DNA from: CAVVVS01 sp963751355
GTDB lineage: Bacteria; Bacteroidota; Ignavibacteria; Ignavibacteriales; Ignavibacteriaceae
DNA: 13,139 nt
Assembly (NCBI GenBank): GCA_963751355.1
Contig: CAVVVS010000097.1
Location: forward strand, 1 to 13,139
Reading direction: 5' to 3'
This document shows positions 6,683-13,139 of this stretch, piece by piece (position 1 is the first letter of the stretch; each line of letters starts with the position of its first letter). Made by a program: the position numbers and the translations under genes. The notes below the pieces were generated by a model, which did not search any database, had not been told where the DNA came from, and saw nothing but the letters and a program-made list of their open reading frames with translations.

Positions 6683-9099
6683 TTAAAAGAATTAGCATCG
6701 GTAAAATAATTTGGTTCGCCGTATATAATATTTGAAGAATCACTTTTATTAGCAGAATCGTCCACTGCTATAATTCTATAATAATATTTATTTCCGGTAG
6801 TTAAATTCGAGTATGTTATTGAAGTATCTATACTGCTAGAGGTTGAATCAGTAAGTGCTAGCGAATCGGGTTTGGAACCGGTATAAATTAAATATTTTGA
6901 AATATCACTTTCCCGATTTCTATTCCATGTTAAAACGAGACTGGTTAAACCGGCAGTTGCTTCCAAACCTTTTGGTGAAGAGGGTGGAATGCTTGTGAAG
7001 AAATTTTTAGTATCGCTGAATTTTCCCCATCCAGCAGCGTTATCTGCCCTAACCCTCCACCATAAAGTTGAGTTATCAGGTACCGCAAAAGTTGCTGTTG
7101 TATCGATCAAATTCGAATCAATAACTGCATTCGTAAAAAGTAAGTTATTACTTAGTTCCAACCAATATTTAGTCGGATAATCATTGCTTTTAAACCATTT
7201 AATATTAACGCTATCGGTAGTCACTAAAGAATTATTATTCGGAAAGGCTGTTACAATCTTTTCAGGTACACCAATGAATTTTAATGATGAAGTAGTTCCT
7301 GGTAAAAGATGCATACCTTGTTTGACGGAACATGTAATTTGTACCCCAGTGTCTGCTTTACTGTATGTTAATCTAGAAAAAACAATTGTATTTTCACCAG
7401 GCATAATAGTACCGGTTAAATTTCCTGATAATTTGCCTGTTCCTTTAGAAATTGAAAGAACAACCGTTGTGGCGGTATCCACATTCTGTGCTCTACCGGT
7501 TGAGTCTTCTGATTCAACTAAAACCTTAAAAGGCTGCCCTACAAGTTTAATATCGGGTGAAATTTCTGTTATCGCAAGATGATTCGGGGAAATCACCGTA
7601 TCAAATGTTGTAGTGTCAAATATTTCGGCAGCACTTAAATATATTTTATAACTATTATGATAGGTAAATCCTCCGGCAACCAGAATTTTACCGTTTAATA
7701 ATTTGGTTGAGGTAAATCCTGATCTACTAAGTCCCATTGAAGGAGCTTCTTTCCATACTCCAATTCCATTGTTGGAATCAGGATAGAAAAACTCACAATC
7801 TTTTGAACCACCGCCCTCAACTAAAACCCTGCCGTCTGCTAATAAAGAAGCAGCAAAATCATTTCTCGCCGGATTAATCATCGTTGGTGTGTTTGTCCAT
7901 ATTCCGCCGTTTGTAGTGTCATAAATTTCGCTTCCGTTACTGCTTATTACTAGTACTTTTCCGGAATGAAGCAAAACAGCCTTGTGACCGCTCATTACGT
8001 AATTCATCGGAGCAGTTAATTCCCAGCTTCCTTTTCCATTATTACTCATAGGATTAAATATTTCACAGATAGAGATACTATCGCCTGAAGAATTAATGCC
8101 TCCGGTAACTAAAACTCTGCCGTCCGAAAGTAGTGTCGCAGTCTGATTATATCTAGCAACATGCATAGGATTGACCTGTGACCAACTTCCTTTTCCTCCA
8201 TTTCCAGCAGGGTCAAATTCTTCACAATCAGCCGTAACTCCATTTAAAGTCAATCCGCCTGTAACCAATACTTTTCCATCAACCAGTAAAGTTGCGGTAT
8301 GATTACTCCTCTTTGTTAGCATCGAATCTGTAAATGACCATGCACCTGATCCGCTGTTACTATCCGGATAAAATATTTCTGCAGTTTTTGTTAGTGATGA
8401 ATCTGTTTCTCCGCCTGTAACTAAAACATTCCCCGAGTTTAGAGTAGTAGAAGTAAATAATTTTCTTATAATATGCATTGTTCCTGTGTTAGTCCATGTT
8501 CCTTTACCGGATTTTCCGTCGGGATTAAAAATCTCATTTGTGGATATTATCTTTGATTCCGTATAACCGCCGGTTATAAGCACTCTTCCATCCGTCAATA
8601 AGTTAGCAGTGTTTTCTGCATGTTCAGTATACATTAAATCAGTTAGTCGCCAATTGATAAACAGCGTACCTTCAATCATATTATTTGTAACATTTGTATC
8701 ATCCAGACAAAATTCGGAAATTCTTATTTTATATTTTCCTGGTTTTAAACCTCCTTTAACATTATCAAATGATGCTGTTACTTTTTGGGATGGTTTAATA
8801 CCGGAAATTACACGATCACTAACAAAAATATTCGAACCCGATTCGGAAATAACTTCAAACCTAACGGGAACTGATAAAACCGTATCATCACCATAATTTG
8901 TAAACGATGCAATTGCACTAAATTCTGTATTTGGAGGTATTGTACTTCCAAATTTGGGCAGATCAGAAGAAACAACTCCAATATCAGATTTCTGTGCATA
9001 AGTAATTTGAGATTGCAAAATTAGAATTAATAATAAAATGAGAAATACAGTATTAAAAATATAACCAGTTTGACTTGTAGTGGTTTTCCTTATAATCAT
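6622..9099 (-). CDS. Secreted kelch-repeat protein; N-terminal part of a frameshifted kelch/FG-GAP/T9SS protein
   Basis: The reading of 825 residues begins with a signal peptide (hydrophobic core at about 14-29, probable cleavage after TYA at 35). A CARDB-like adhesion domain follows (about 38-150). Seven kelch-type repeats then lie at about 155-500, recognised by LLTDGRVLITGGY, NSGNVLVTGGE, LLVDGKVLVTGGL, LLSDGRVLVTGGI, HSGKVLVISSN, LLADGRVLVEGGG and KLLNGKILVAGGF: a seven-bladed propeller. Next come an Ig-like domain and two Fn3-like domains (about 620-790). The last about 20 residues (KRKRMDLLMLPGETMTRTGT) are out of character: they are the wrong-frame reading of the first FG-GAP repeat. 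Restoring one base in the A-run at 6681-6684 (T on the plus strand) joins it to the FG-GAP part, giving about 1362 residues. AAAAGG lies about eight bases before the ATG. The stop here is an artefact of the frameshift. Confidence 0.88.
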   Translation of the reverse strand: MIIRKTTTSQTGYIFNTVFLILLLILILQSQITYAQKSDIGVVSSDLPKFGSTIPPNTEFSAIASFTNYGDDTVLSVPVRFEVISESGSNIFVSDRVISGIKPSQKVTASFDNVKGGLKPGKYKIRISEFCLDDTNVTNNMIEGTLFINWRLTDLMYTEHAENTANLLTDGRVLITGGYTESKIISTNEIFNPDGKSGKGTWTNTGTMHIIRKLFTSTTLNSGNVLVTGGETDSSLTKTAEIFYPDSNSGSGAWSFTDSMLTKRSNHTATLLVDGKVLVTGGLTLNGVTADCEEFDPAGNGGKGSWSQVNPMHVARYNQTATLLSDGRVLVTGGINSSGDSISICEIFNPMSNNGKGSWELTAPMNYVMSGHKAVLLHSGKVLVISSNGSEIYDTTNGGIWTNTPTMINPARNDFAASLLADGRVLVEGGGSKDCEFFYPDSNNGIGVWKEAPSMGLSRSGFTSTKLLNGKILVAGGFTYHNSYKIYLSAAEIFDTTTFDTVISPNHLAITEISPDIKLVGQPFKVLVESEDSTGRAQNVDTATTVVLSISKGTGKLSGNLTGTIMPGENTIVFSRLTYSKADTGVQITCSVKQGMHLLPGTTSSLKFIGVPEKIVTAFPNNNSLVTTDSVNIKWFKSNDYPTKYWLELSNNLLFTNAVIDSNLIDTTATFAVPDNSTLWWRVRADNAAGWGKFSDTKNFFTSIPPSSPKGLEATAGLTSLVLTWNRNRESDISKYLIYTGSKPDSLALTDSTSSSIDTSITYSNLTTGNKYYYRIIAVDDSANKSDSSNIIYGEPNYFTDANSFKRKRMDLLMLPGETMTRTGT

Positions 9100-9188
9100 A
9101 TTAAAACCTTTTCTTGAGTTGATTAAAAACCGATAAAATCTTAATGATTAAATTAAGACACGCTTTGAATATTATAAATTAAAAAATG

Positions 9189-10379
9189 CTACTGTGAACC
9201 GCTCCAGCTTCCGTTTGCTTTATATAAATAAACATTATGATTGAAATCTCCCGAGACTAGGTATCTTGCGTCATGGCTAAATGCTAAACCATAGATTTGA
9301 CCTTGCTCCGATATTGTGGTAACGAGTGAACCTTCTTTCCAGATTTTAATTTTATTCATATTACCTCCTGCCGCGATTAAATTTCCAATCGGACTATATA
9401 CAATGGCATTTATCGACCCTCCGTAATAATTACGCTCAAGAATTTTTCCTCCTGTTGCCGGAAAAACGAGCACGTCTCCTGAAAGTCCACCGATTGCAAT
9501 ATGATTGTTGTTGGGACTAAATGCTACAGCCCATATAACATAATAACCACCTGGTGATAATGTCGCAGAAATATTTTTAGAAGAAAGATTATATACTGTT
9601 GCATTACCGGAAAGCGTACTTCCTGAAACGACATATTTATCGTCCGAACTGAACGAAACAGAATACTGCAAATCTCCTTCTTTTTCCATCACAACTGACC
9701 AGTCCGATACCCGCCAAACAGTAAGGTATCCTGTATTAACGGCACCAAGATATTTTCCATCGGGGCTGAAAGAAATTCCGGTTACTAAATTTCCATCATA
9801 TGTCTTAAGAGTTTTTAAAAGATTGCCACTATAAACATCATAAATGTTAATACTATTCTGTATATCGGAAACGTCTATTAGGTTGTCATGAGCTGCCATA
9901 GCCGGTGGTTCTGCAAATCCGGAGCTTCGTAAGTGCATTGTACGCATCAGATGCCCGGTACCGGTATACCAAAGCTTTAATGTTCTGTCGCTGCTGCTGC
10001 TAACTATAATCTTATCTTTTGCCGCAAATGCAACGTCTCCAACTTGGTTCGTATGACCGGTCAGCACATGTGCAACTGTGTAACCACCGGAAAATTTAAA
10101 TTGAACCGAAAGCTGCTGAGGATAATCGCTTAAGTAATTCCCATTCTCGGTATGCACCCGGAAAGCATATTTTGTATTTGTGAAAATCGGGCCAGCAATT
10201 TTTAGACTATTTATATTCGCACCTGTCGAATCTACGCTTGCAAATGAGCTGTCGTTGATTGATTCTGCTATAAGATAACTCTTTGTAATTCCAGCATTAT
10301 TTTGCCATCTGAGTGAAATGCCCGATTCACTCAATGAAGTAATTGTAAGGTTTGCAGGGGTTATTCTATAACTAATCAC
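9189..10379 (-). CDS. WD40 seven-bladed propeller protein with Fn3 domain; main part of an interrupted gene
   Basis: The 396-residue reading has an Fn3-like domain at about 5-95 (PANLTITSLSESGISLRWQN ... KYAFRVHTENGN), then seven WD40 repeats filling the rest, for example LTGHTNQVGDVAF with SSSDRTLKLWYTG, GISFSPDGKYLGAV with GYLTVWRV, VAFSPNNNHIAIGG with DVLVFPA, and GLAFSHDARYLVSGDF with NVYLYKA. It ends directly after the last blade, so there is no T9SS sorting domain. The ATG at 10379 is not a true start: the frame is continuous with the Ig-like reading upstream except for a TAG at 10413-10415, eleven codons before it. WD40 propellers are usually protein-binding platforms; with the leader restored this one would be exported. 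It is the gene upstream of the kelch/FG-GAP gene on the same strand, 89 bp apart, so the two may be co-transcribed. Confidence 0.85.
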   Translation of the reverse strand: MISYRITPANLTITSLSESGISLRWQNNAGITKSYLIAESINDSSFASVDSTGANINSLKIAGPIFTNTKYAFRVHTENGNYLSDYPQQLSVQFKFSGGYTVAHVLTGHTNQVGDVAFAAKDKIIVSSSSDRTLKLWYTGTGHLMRTMHLRSSGFAEPPAMAAHDNLIDVSDIQNSINIYDVYSGNLLKTLKTYDGNLVTGISFSPDGKYLGAVNTGYLTVWRVSDWSVVMEKEGDLQYSVSFSSDDKYVVSGSTLSGNATVYNLSSKNISATLSPGGYYVIWAVAFSPNNNHIAIGGLSGDVLVFPATGGKILERNYYGGSINAIVYSPIGNLIAAGGNMNKIKIWKEGSLVTTISEQGQIYGLAFSHDARYLVSGDFNHNVYLYKANGSWSGSQ

Positions 10380-10412
10380 ATTTATTTTATTCGAAGTTAG
10401 ACTTGTATTTCC

Positions 10413-10615
10413 CTATTCGTATGCTTTTGCTTGAAGGGTATGAATAGTGCTGTCGGGCTCGTCAGGAATGATCCACGTAAACAAATAAGGCTTTGAAAAC
10501 TTTATTTGAGATGAATTGATTTTACCGTCTATATAAAGCTCAACCTTCACAATTAGATTTTCTGACGTAACATTAGTAATACAAAAAAGAGCAAAGATAG
10601 TAGTAGCTTTTTCAT
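10413..10615 (-). pseudogene. Leader and Ig-like domain of the WD40 protein, separated by a frameshift and a TAG
   Basis: An ATG at 10615 opens MKKLLLSLLFFVLLM, a typical signal peptide, but this frame stops soon after. The neighbouring frame gives an Ig-like domain: SENLIVKVELYIDGKINSSQ, then KPYLFTWIIP and IHTLQAKAYE, ended by TAG at 10413. After the TAG the same frame continues GNTSLTSNKINVISYR into the WD40 ORF. The consensus form of such domains is 'KVEFYIDG ... PYSYTW ... HTLTAKAYD..GNT', so the TAG sits inside a conserved strand turn. One missing T in the T-run (A-run 10583-10588 on the plus strand) would join leader and domain as MKKLLLSLLFFCITNVTSEN. The complete gene would be 10615-9189, about 475 residues. 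An alternative in-frame ATG at 10643 has no leader and is less likely. Confidence 0.7.
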
Positions 10616-10834
10616 AATTCTTAATATTCTCTGTGTTGTACATAGAAATTTAAGATTGGATATCGCCCTGTTGAGTGGTAAGCAATCTATTTAACTTAAT
10701 AATGATTAGTAGAGGGTTAAATAAATTATGAGTATATCACGCAGTGATTAGCATGTAAACTTTTCCCTTTATTATAACCAAATAAAAAATATTAAAAATA
10801 ATTATTAATATCAAAAAAATAATATCAATTAACA

Positions 10835-11184
10835 TTACCGGATTGACTGCCTTAATGTTTCCGCCTTTGCTAAACTCTCATCTATTGCTTTCTCAAGATT
10901 GTCTGATTCAGAAAAACGATTTTCGATTTCTTTGACAATCTGTAGTTGTTCCTTTATTGACGGAAAAGGAAGCTTAGATCAAAATATGTATAACCTTTTT
11001 TTACTTTCCCAAATTTTCTCTCATCGGTTAAATCAATTCGCCCAAAAAGTTCTTCTACAGCTTTCATAGGTAGAAATGATACATCAAGTTTATTGTTAAA
11101 ATTAGAATTTTCTATCTTAGGATTTATTACACAAACATCACCAAGTTTAACCCAAGACTAGTTGGAAGGAAGATTATTAGGCAT
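10835..11184 (-). pseudogene. hsdS: Type I restriction specificity subunit (HsdS), internally deleted remnant
   Basis: The ATG at 11184 overlaps the TAA of the upstream DUF5131 remnant (TAATG). The reading MPNNLPSN is cut by a TAG (11158-11160), then continues SWVKLGDVCVINPK, DVSFLPMKAVEELFGRIDL and KFGKVKKGYTYF, the start of a target recognition domain. At about 10976-10980 the frame changes. Positions 10975-10835 read KLPFPSIKEQLQIVKEIENR, then AIDESLAKAETLRQSIR: the conserved helical end of an HsdS protein. About 350 bp remain of a gene normally near 1.2 kb, so one deletion removed most of both recognition domains. HsdS gives sequence specificity to type I restriction-modification complexes. 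With a stop, a deletion and a frame change it is dead, and no hsdM or hsdR is in the window. Confidence 0.85.
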
Positions 11185-11408
11185 TAAAATACAACCTCAA
11201 CTTCAGGCATTTCATCATAAGTTTTTCCGTTAAGTAATCTTCCGATTTTCTTCTTGTTTGTCCCGCCCCATTGATTAAAGAAAAACTTTACATCGGCTTT
11301 TTCACATTTTTCATAAATTTCATAAACTCATTCGGGTTTCATTGCTCTGGGTTTTCTTCCGCTCTCTCCGGCGACAATTACCCAATTTACTTTATTTCTC
11401 TTCTTAAT
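11184..11408 (-). pseudogene. DUF5131 (phage Gp37/Gp68-like) protein, C-terminal remnant
   Basis: One frame reads NWVIVAGESGRKPRAMKPE, then TGA at 11328-11330, then VYEIYEKCEKADVKFFFNQW and GGTNKKKIGRLLNGKTYDEM, ending in TAA. This is the conserved C-terminal part of DUF5131, whose usual form is WVIVGGESG...PEWV...FFFKQWGG...GR.LDGR..DEMP. The TGA falls exactly where the family has Trp (PEWV), so it is a TGG-to-TGA nonsense change. The N-terminal two thirds, including the Cys-rich segment typical of the family, are absent; upstream sequence runs straight into the end of the hydrolase gene. The biochemical role of DUF5131 is not established; members are found in phages and beside defence genes. 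Its stop overlaps the hsdS start, so they were one operon. Confidence 0.8.
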
Positions 11409-11438
11409 AAATTACTTTATTTAGAACTTTATCATACC

Positions 11439-12236
11439 TCATTTAATAGCGTTTAAATAACGTAACGCCGATTTCTTTACTGATTGTTTAGCATCCGATA
11501 ATATCTCCCTATTTTGGAATGCACCATAAATTCTGTCAAATGAATATGGCTCCACTGCATTGACAATTCGATTAACCTTTTCCTTATTAAGTGGTATTTG
11601 ATTCGGATAGCTGTACATAAAGCTTACATATCTCCTATCCGGCACTACTTGAATTGTATCTCCGGAAAATAATATACCCTTACCTTTTGCCCAGTGCATA
11701 ACAGATGCACCTTCAAAATGTCCTCCGCAGCGAATTAATGTTAAATCATCATTTAAGGTTAAAGTTTCAGTTCCCCAAAATTTAATAGCTTTATTTTTCC
11801 TCATAACCCATTTTTTATCATCCTTATGTATATAAATAGGGATATCTCCGAATTCATGGCTCCATTCAATCATAGCTGAATAGTAATGAGGATGTGATAT
11901 AGCAATTGCTGAAATTCCTCCTATTTTTTTAACCTCGTTGATAGTTTCCTTATCAATTAAAGTAATACAGTCCCAAAGTATATTGCTTTCTTTTGTTTTC
12001 ACTATAAATGCCCGCTGTCCAATTGCAAAATCCGGTCTTGTTTTTATACTTATTATACCGTGTCCTTTTTTTTCAAAAATATTTTTGTATTCTCTTCTAA
12101 GTTTATTTAAAGTTGTCCATTTCTGACCTGCCCAATTAACATACTGACGTTCATCTTCACAAATCAAACATTTTTCAGGCTGTACTTTTGATGATTCGTA
12201 CTGAGTTCCGCATGTAACACAAATATAATTTTTCAT
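11439..12236 (-). CDS. MBL-fold metallo-hydrolase with N-terminal zinc ribbon
   Basis: The 265-residue protein starts with a small zinc ribbon, C6-x2-C9 ... C23-x2-C26, followed by a metallo-beta-lactamase fold. The metal motifs are recognisable but reduced: HPHYY at 115-119 (HxH without the usual D-H), GGHFEG with His173, and FSGDTIQ with Asp193. The late His motif is replaced by IYGAF. Other family landmarks are VVPDRRYVSFMYSYPN and VEPYSFDRIYGA. This matches a widespread group of uncharacterised MBL-fold proteins with the same signature, so the substrate is unknown and metal occupancy may differ from classical enzymes. It has no signal peptide and should be cytoplasmic. AGAGGA precedes the ATG. 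It is the last gene of a three-gene minus-strand operon, 17 bp after the YrdB-like gene, and ends in TGA. Confidence 0.86.
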   Translation of the reverse strand: MKNYICVTCGTQYESSKVQPEKCLICEDERQYVNWAGQKWTTLNKLRREYKNIFEKKGHGIISIKTRPDFAIGQRAFIVKTKESNILWDCITLIDKETINEVKKIGGISAIAISHPHYYSAMIEWSHEFGDIPIYIHKDDKKWVMRKNKAIKFWGTETLTLNDDLTLIRCGGHFEGASVMHWAKGKGILFSGDTIQVVPDRRYVSFMYSYPNQIPLNKEKVNRIVNAVEPYSFDRIYGAFQNREILSDAKQSVKKSALRYLNAIK

Positions 12237-12253
12237 TGTCCTCTAATATTAAA

Positions 12254-12607
12254 TTAATTTTTTAATAATTTTTCCCCAAGCATATAAACTAATGTATGGT
12301 GTATAATTGAAACAATTGCTAAAATAAATCCAAAAGTATTTTGACCAGCTATAAATAGAACAAAAGCTGCAAATCCTGATATGACAAGTTCCTCTAATAA
12401 TCTTAGAGTCTCTGCAAATGAACCCGCCTGATGGAAATCTATAATACCCCAAAATCCAAAACCTAACAAAGGCGCTCCGATCACTAAAATAATTTTCATG
12501 CTGATGCTTTGCCCGCTGTAATAACCCCAATAACCGAATGCACCTACTATTCCTGCTTCCATTATTCCCCTCAATGCTATATTAAACCATTTTAGTTTTT
12601 CTAACAT
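12254..12607 (-). CDS. YrdB/DUF2568 family membrane protein
   Basis: The 117-residue product has four hydrophobic segments and the landmarks of the YrdB family: an N-terminal FNIALRGIMEAGIVGAFGYW, the central IGAPLLGFGFWGIIDF, LRLLEELVISGFAAFVLFIA, and a C-terminal helix with IIHHTLVYML. It is expected in the cytoplasmic membrane. The function of this family is unknown. The ATG at 12607 has no clear Shine-Dalgarno in an A/T-rich leader. It lies 26 bp after the upstream membrane protein and 17 bp before the MBL-fold gene, so all three are probably transcribed together. A longer reading in a neighbouring frame over the same span is an overlap artefact. Confidence 0.83.
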   Translation of the reverse strand: MLEKLKWFNIALRGIMEAGIVGAFGYWGYYSGQSISMKIILVIGAPLLGFGFWGIIDFHQAGSFAETLRLLEELVISGFAAFVLFIAGQNTFGFILAIVSIIHHTLVYMLGEKLLKN

Positions 12608-12633
12608 TTTAATTAATAATTTTTCTAAAAAGT

Positions 12634-13139
12634 TTATGCATTTACAACAGTATCTAGTTTCTCTTTTATTATAGTCCTATTCCAACCAAGCCGGGAATCT
12701 AACCATCCGCATAAAACAATTAACAGAAGCATAATTACTATTCCTAGATTAAGCGATATTCCAAATACATCTATAGCAAGCAGTAATACCATAAGCAGTC
12801 CGGTTGTACCTGAAGCTGCTATAGCAAGTATAGGTTTTCCGCCTTTTTTCTTGTCTGCGCCCGGGGCATTTTTTGCACTTCTGTAATAAAGATAAGCTCC
12901 GCCTATAACTAAAATTAATTCTAGAATTGCACTTAATGTGGGCAGTTCCCATAAACCAAAACCTAGTAAAGGCAAATTCCCTGCGTTTCCCGGCAGTAGA
13001 GGTAAATCCGGACGGTGAACAATTAAGTCTAATATCCAATGTGAAAATGTAATTGCAGCAATTACAATTCCGGTTTTATTATTCCACACCCACTTTGCTA
13101 ATAATCCGGCAATAGCCGAAATGATTATTGCACCAACTA
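12634..13139 (-). CDS. Multi-pass membrane protein with HWxLD and HRPDLPL motifs, 5' end outside the window
   Basis: The frame is open to the window edge (first complete codon at 13137 reads VGAIIISAIAGLLAKWVWNN), so the true start lies beyond 13139. A GTG at 13087-13089 would be an internal start only. The protein has at least five hydrophobic segments. A conserved FSHWILDLIVHRPDLPLLPG follows the second of them, and a short lysine-rich loop (ADKKKGGK) lies before the last pair. The HW-x-L-D element recalls the YdjM/DUF457 group of membrane proteins annotated as metal-dependent hydrolases, but I cannot confirm this. Related proteins are usually annotated only as hypothetical membrane proteins. 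It is the first visible gene of the operon with the YrdB-like and MBL-fold proteins. Confidence 0.78.
   Translation of the reverse strand, partial: VGAIIISAIAGLLAKWVWNNKTGIVIAAITFSHWILDLIVHRPDLPLLPGNAGNLPLLGFGLWELPTLSAILELILVIGGAYLYYRSAKNAPGADKKKGGKPILAIAASGTTGLLMVLLLAIDVFGISLNLGIVIMLLLIVLCGWLDSRLGWNRTIIKEKLDTVVNA

Noticed and set aside
6677..6690. Programmed -1 ribosomal frameshift joining the kelch and FG-GAP frames
   Set aside because: The zero-frame codons TTT AAA AGG do not form a standard X XXY YYZ slippery site, a TAA lies in the -1 frame at 6683-6685, and I see no convincing downstream stem. A missing base in the A-run is simpler.
6989..8896. Several ORFs of 60-130 codons on the plus strand opposite the kelch gene
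   Set aside because: They lie antisense to a long, clearly coding frame with repeated domains, and their translations look like reversed repeats with no start signals.
10413..11330. Possible stop-codon reassignment (TAG at 10413 and 11158, TGA at a Trp position at 11328)
   Set aside because: TGA ends abiEi and the MBL-fold gene naturally, intact genes use TGG for Trp, and the hsdS and DUF5131 genes with internal stops are also deleted or frameshifted. Ordinary decay explains the stops.
12249..13039. Second-frame ORFs overlapping the YrdB-like and HWxLD membrane protein genes
   Set aside because: The alternative frames give compositions unlike proteins, whereas the chosen frames give conserved membrane-protein motifs.
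1..13139. CRISPR arrays, tRNA or rRNA genes, riboswitches
   Set aside because: I looked for spaced direct repeats, cloverleaf-like segments with a T-loop GTTCRA, and conserved riboswitch cores, and saw none.

Overview
The window looks like a piece of chromosome from an uncultured or free-living Bacteroidota/Ignavibacteriota-type bacterium. The DNA is AT-rich. One large secreted protein ends in a type IX secretion (Por) C-terminal sorting domain of the 'YPNPFNPST...G.YIYRI' kind, which is especially common in Ignavibacteria. Many proteins are secreted and built of FG-GAP, kelch, WD40 and Fn3 modules. Placement is by protein style only; there is no rRNA or other marker in the window.

Layout. 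(a) 1-1318, + strand: the C-terminal end of one sigma-54 enhancer-binding regulator, then a gap holding a decayed tyrosine-recombinase tail (357-541, minus) and a cluster of GC-rich palindromes (639-719), then a second sigma-54 regulator that has lost most of its AAA+ domain (785-1318). (b) 1319-2130: a long inverted repeat and a good sigma-54-type promoter (1571-1587) in front of a small exported protein of unknown function (1626-2048), closed by a hairpin terminator that overlaps a possible 16-codon ORF. (c) 2465-4182: an apparently intact type IV toxin-antitoxin pair, abiEi-abiEii, with a candidate operator just upstream. (d) 4183-5011: no intact gene; decayed coding traces and a sequence resembling the end of an IS21-family element. 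(e) 5012-10643, minus strand: two secreted beta-propeller proteins, both interrupted. The kelch ORF (6622-9099) and the FG-GAP/T9SS ORF (5012-6682) read as one protein of about 1362 residues split by one missing base. The WD40 ORF (9189-10379) lost its leader and Ig-like domain to an in-frame TAG and a frameshift. (f) 10835-11408, minus strand: remnants of a DUF5131 (phage Gp37/Gp68-like) gene and of a type I restriction specificity gene (hsdS) with a large internal deletion. (g) 11439-13139, minus strand: a compact, apparently intact operon of a membrane protein (cut by the window edge), a YrdB/DUF2568 membrane protein and a zinc-ribbon metallo-beta-lactamase-fold hydrolase.

The main theme is an accessory region rich in broken genes: recombinase, bEBP, possible IS end, propeller proteins, DUF5131 and hsdS all carry lesions, while AbiE and the three-gene operon at the right look intact. 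I did not find a convincing new multi-gene system. The most distinctive things are three different sevenfold beta-propeller types encoded side by side, two of them in one polypeptide, and the sigma-54 promoter module next to damaged sigma-54 activators.
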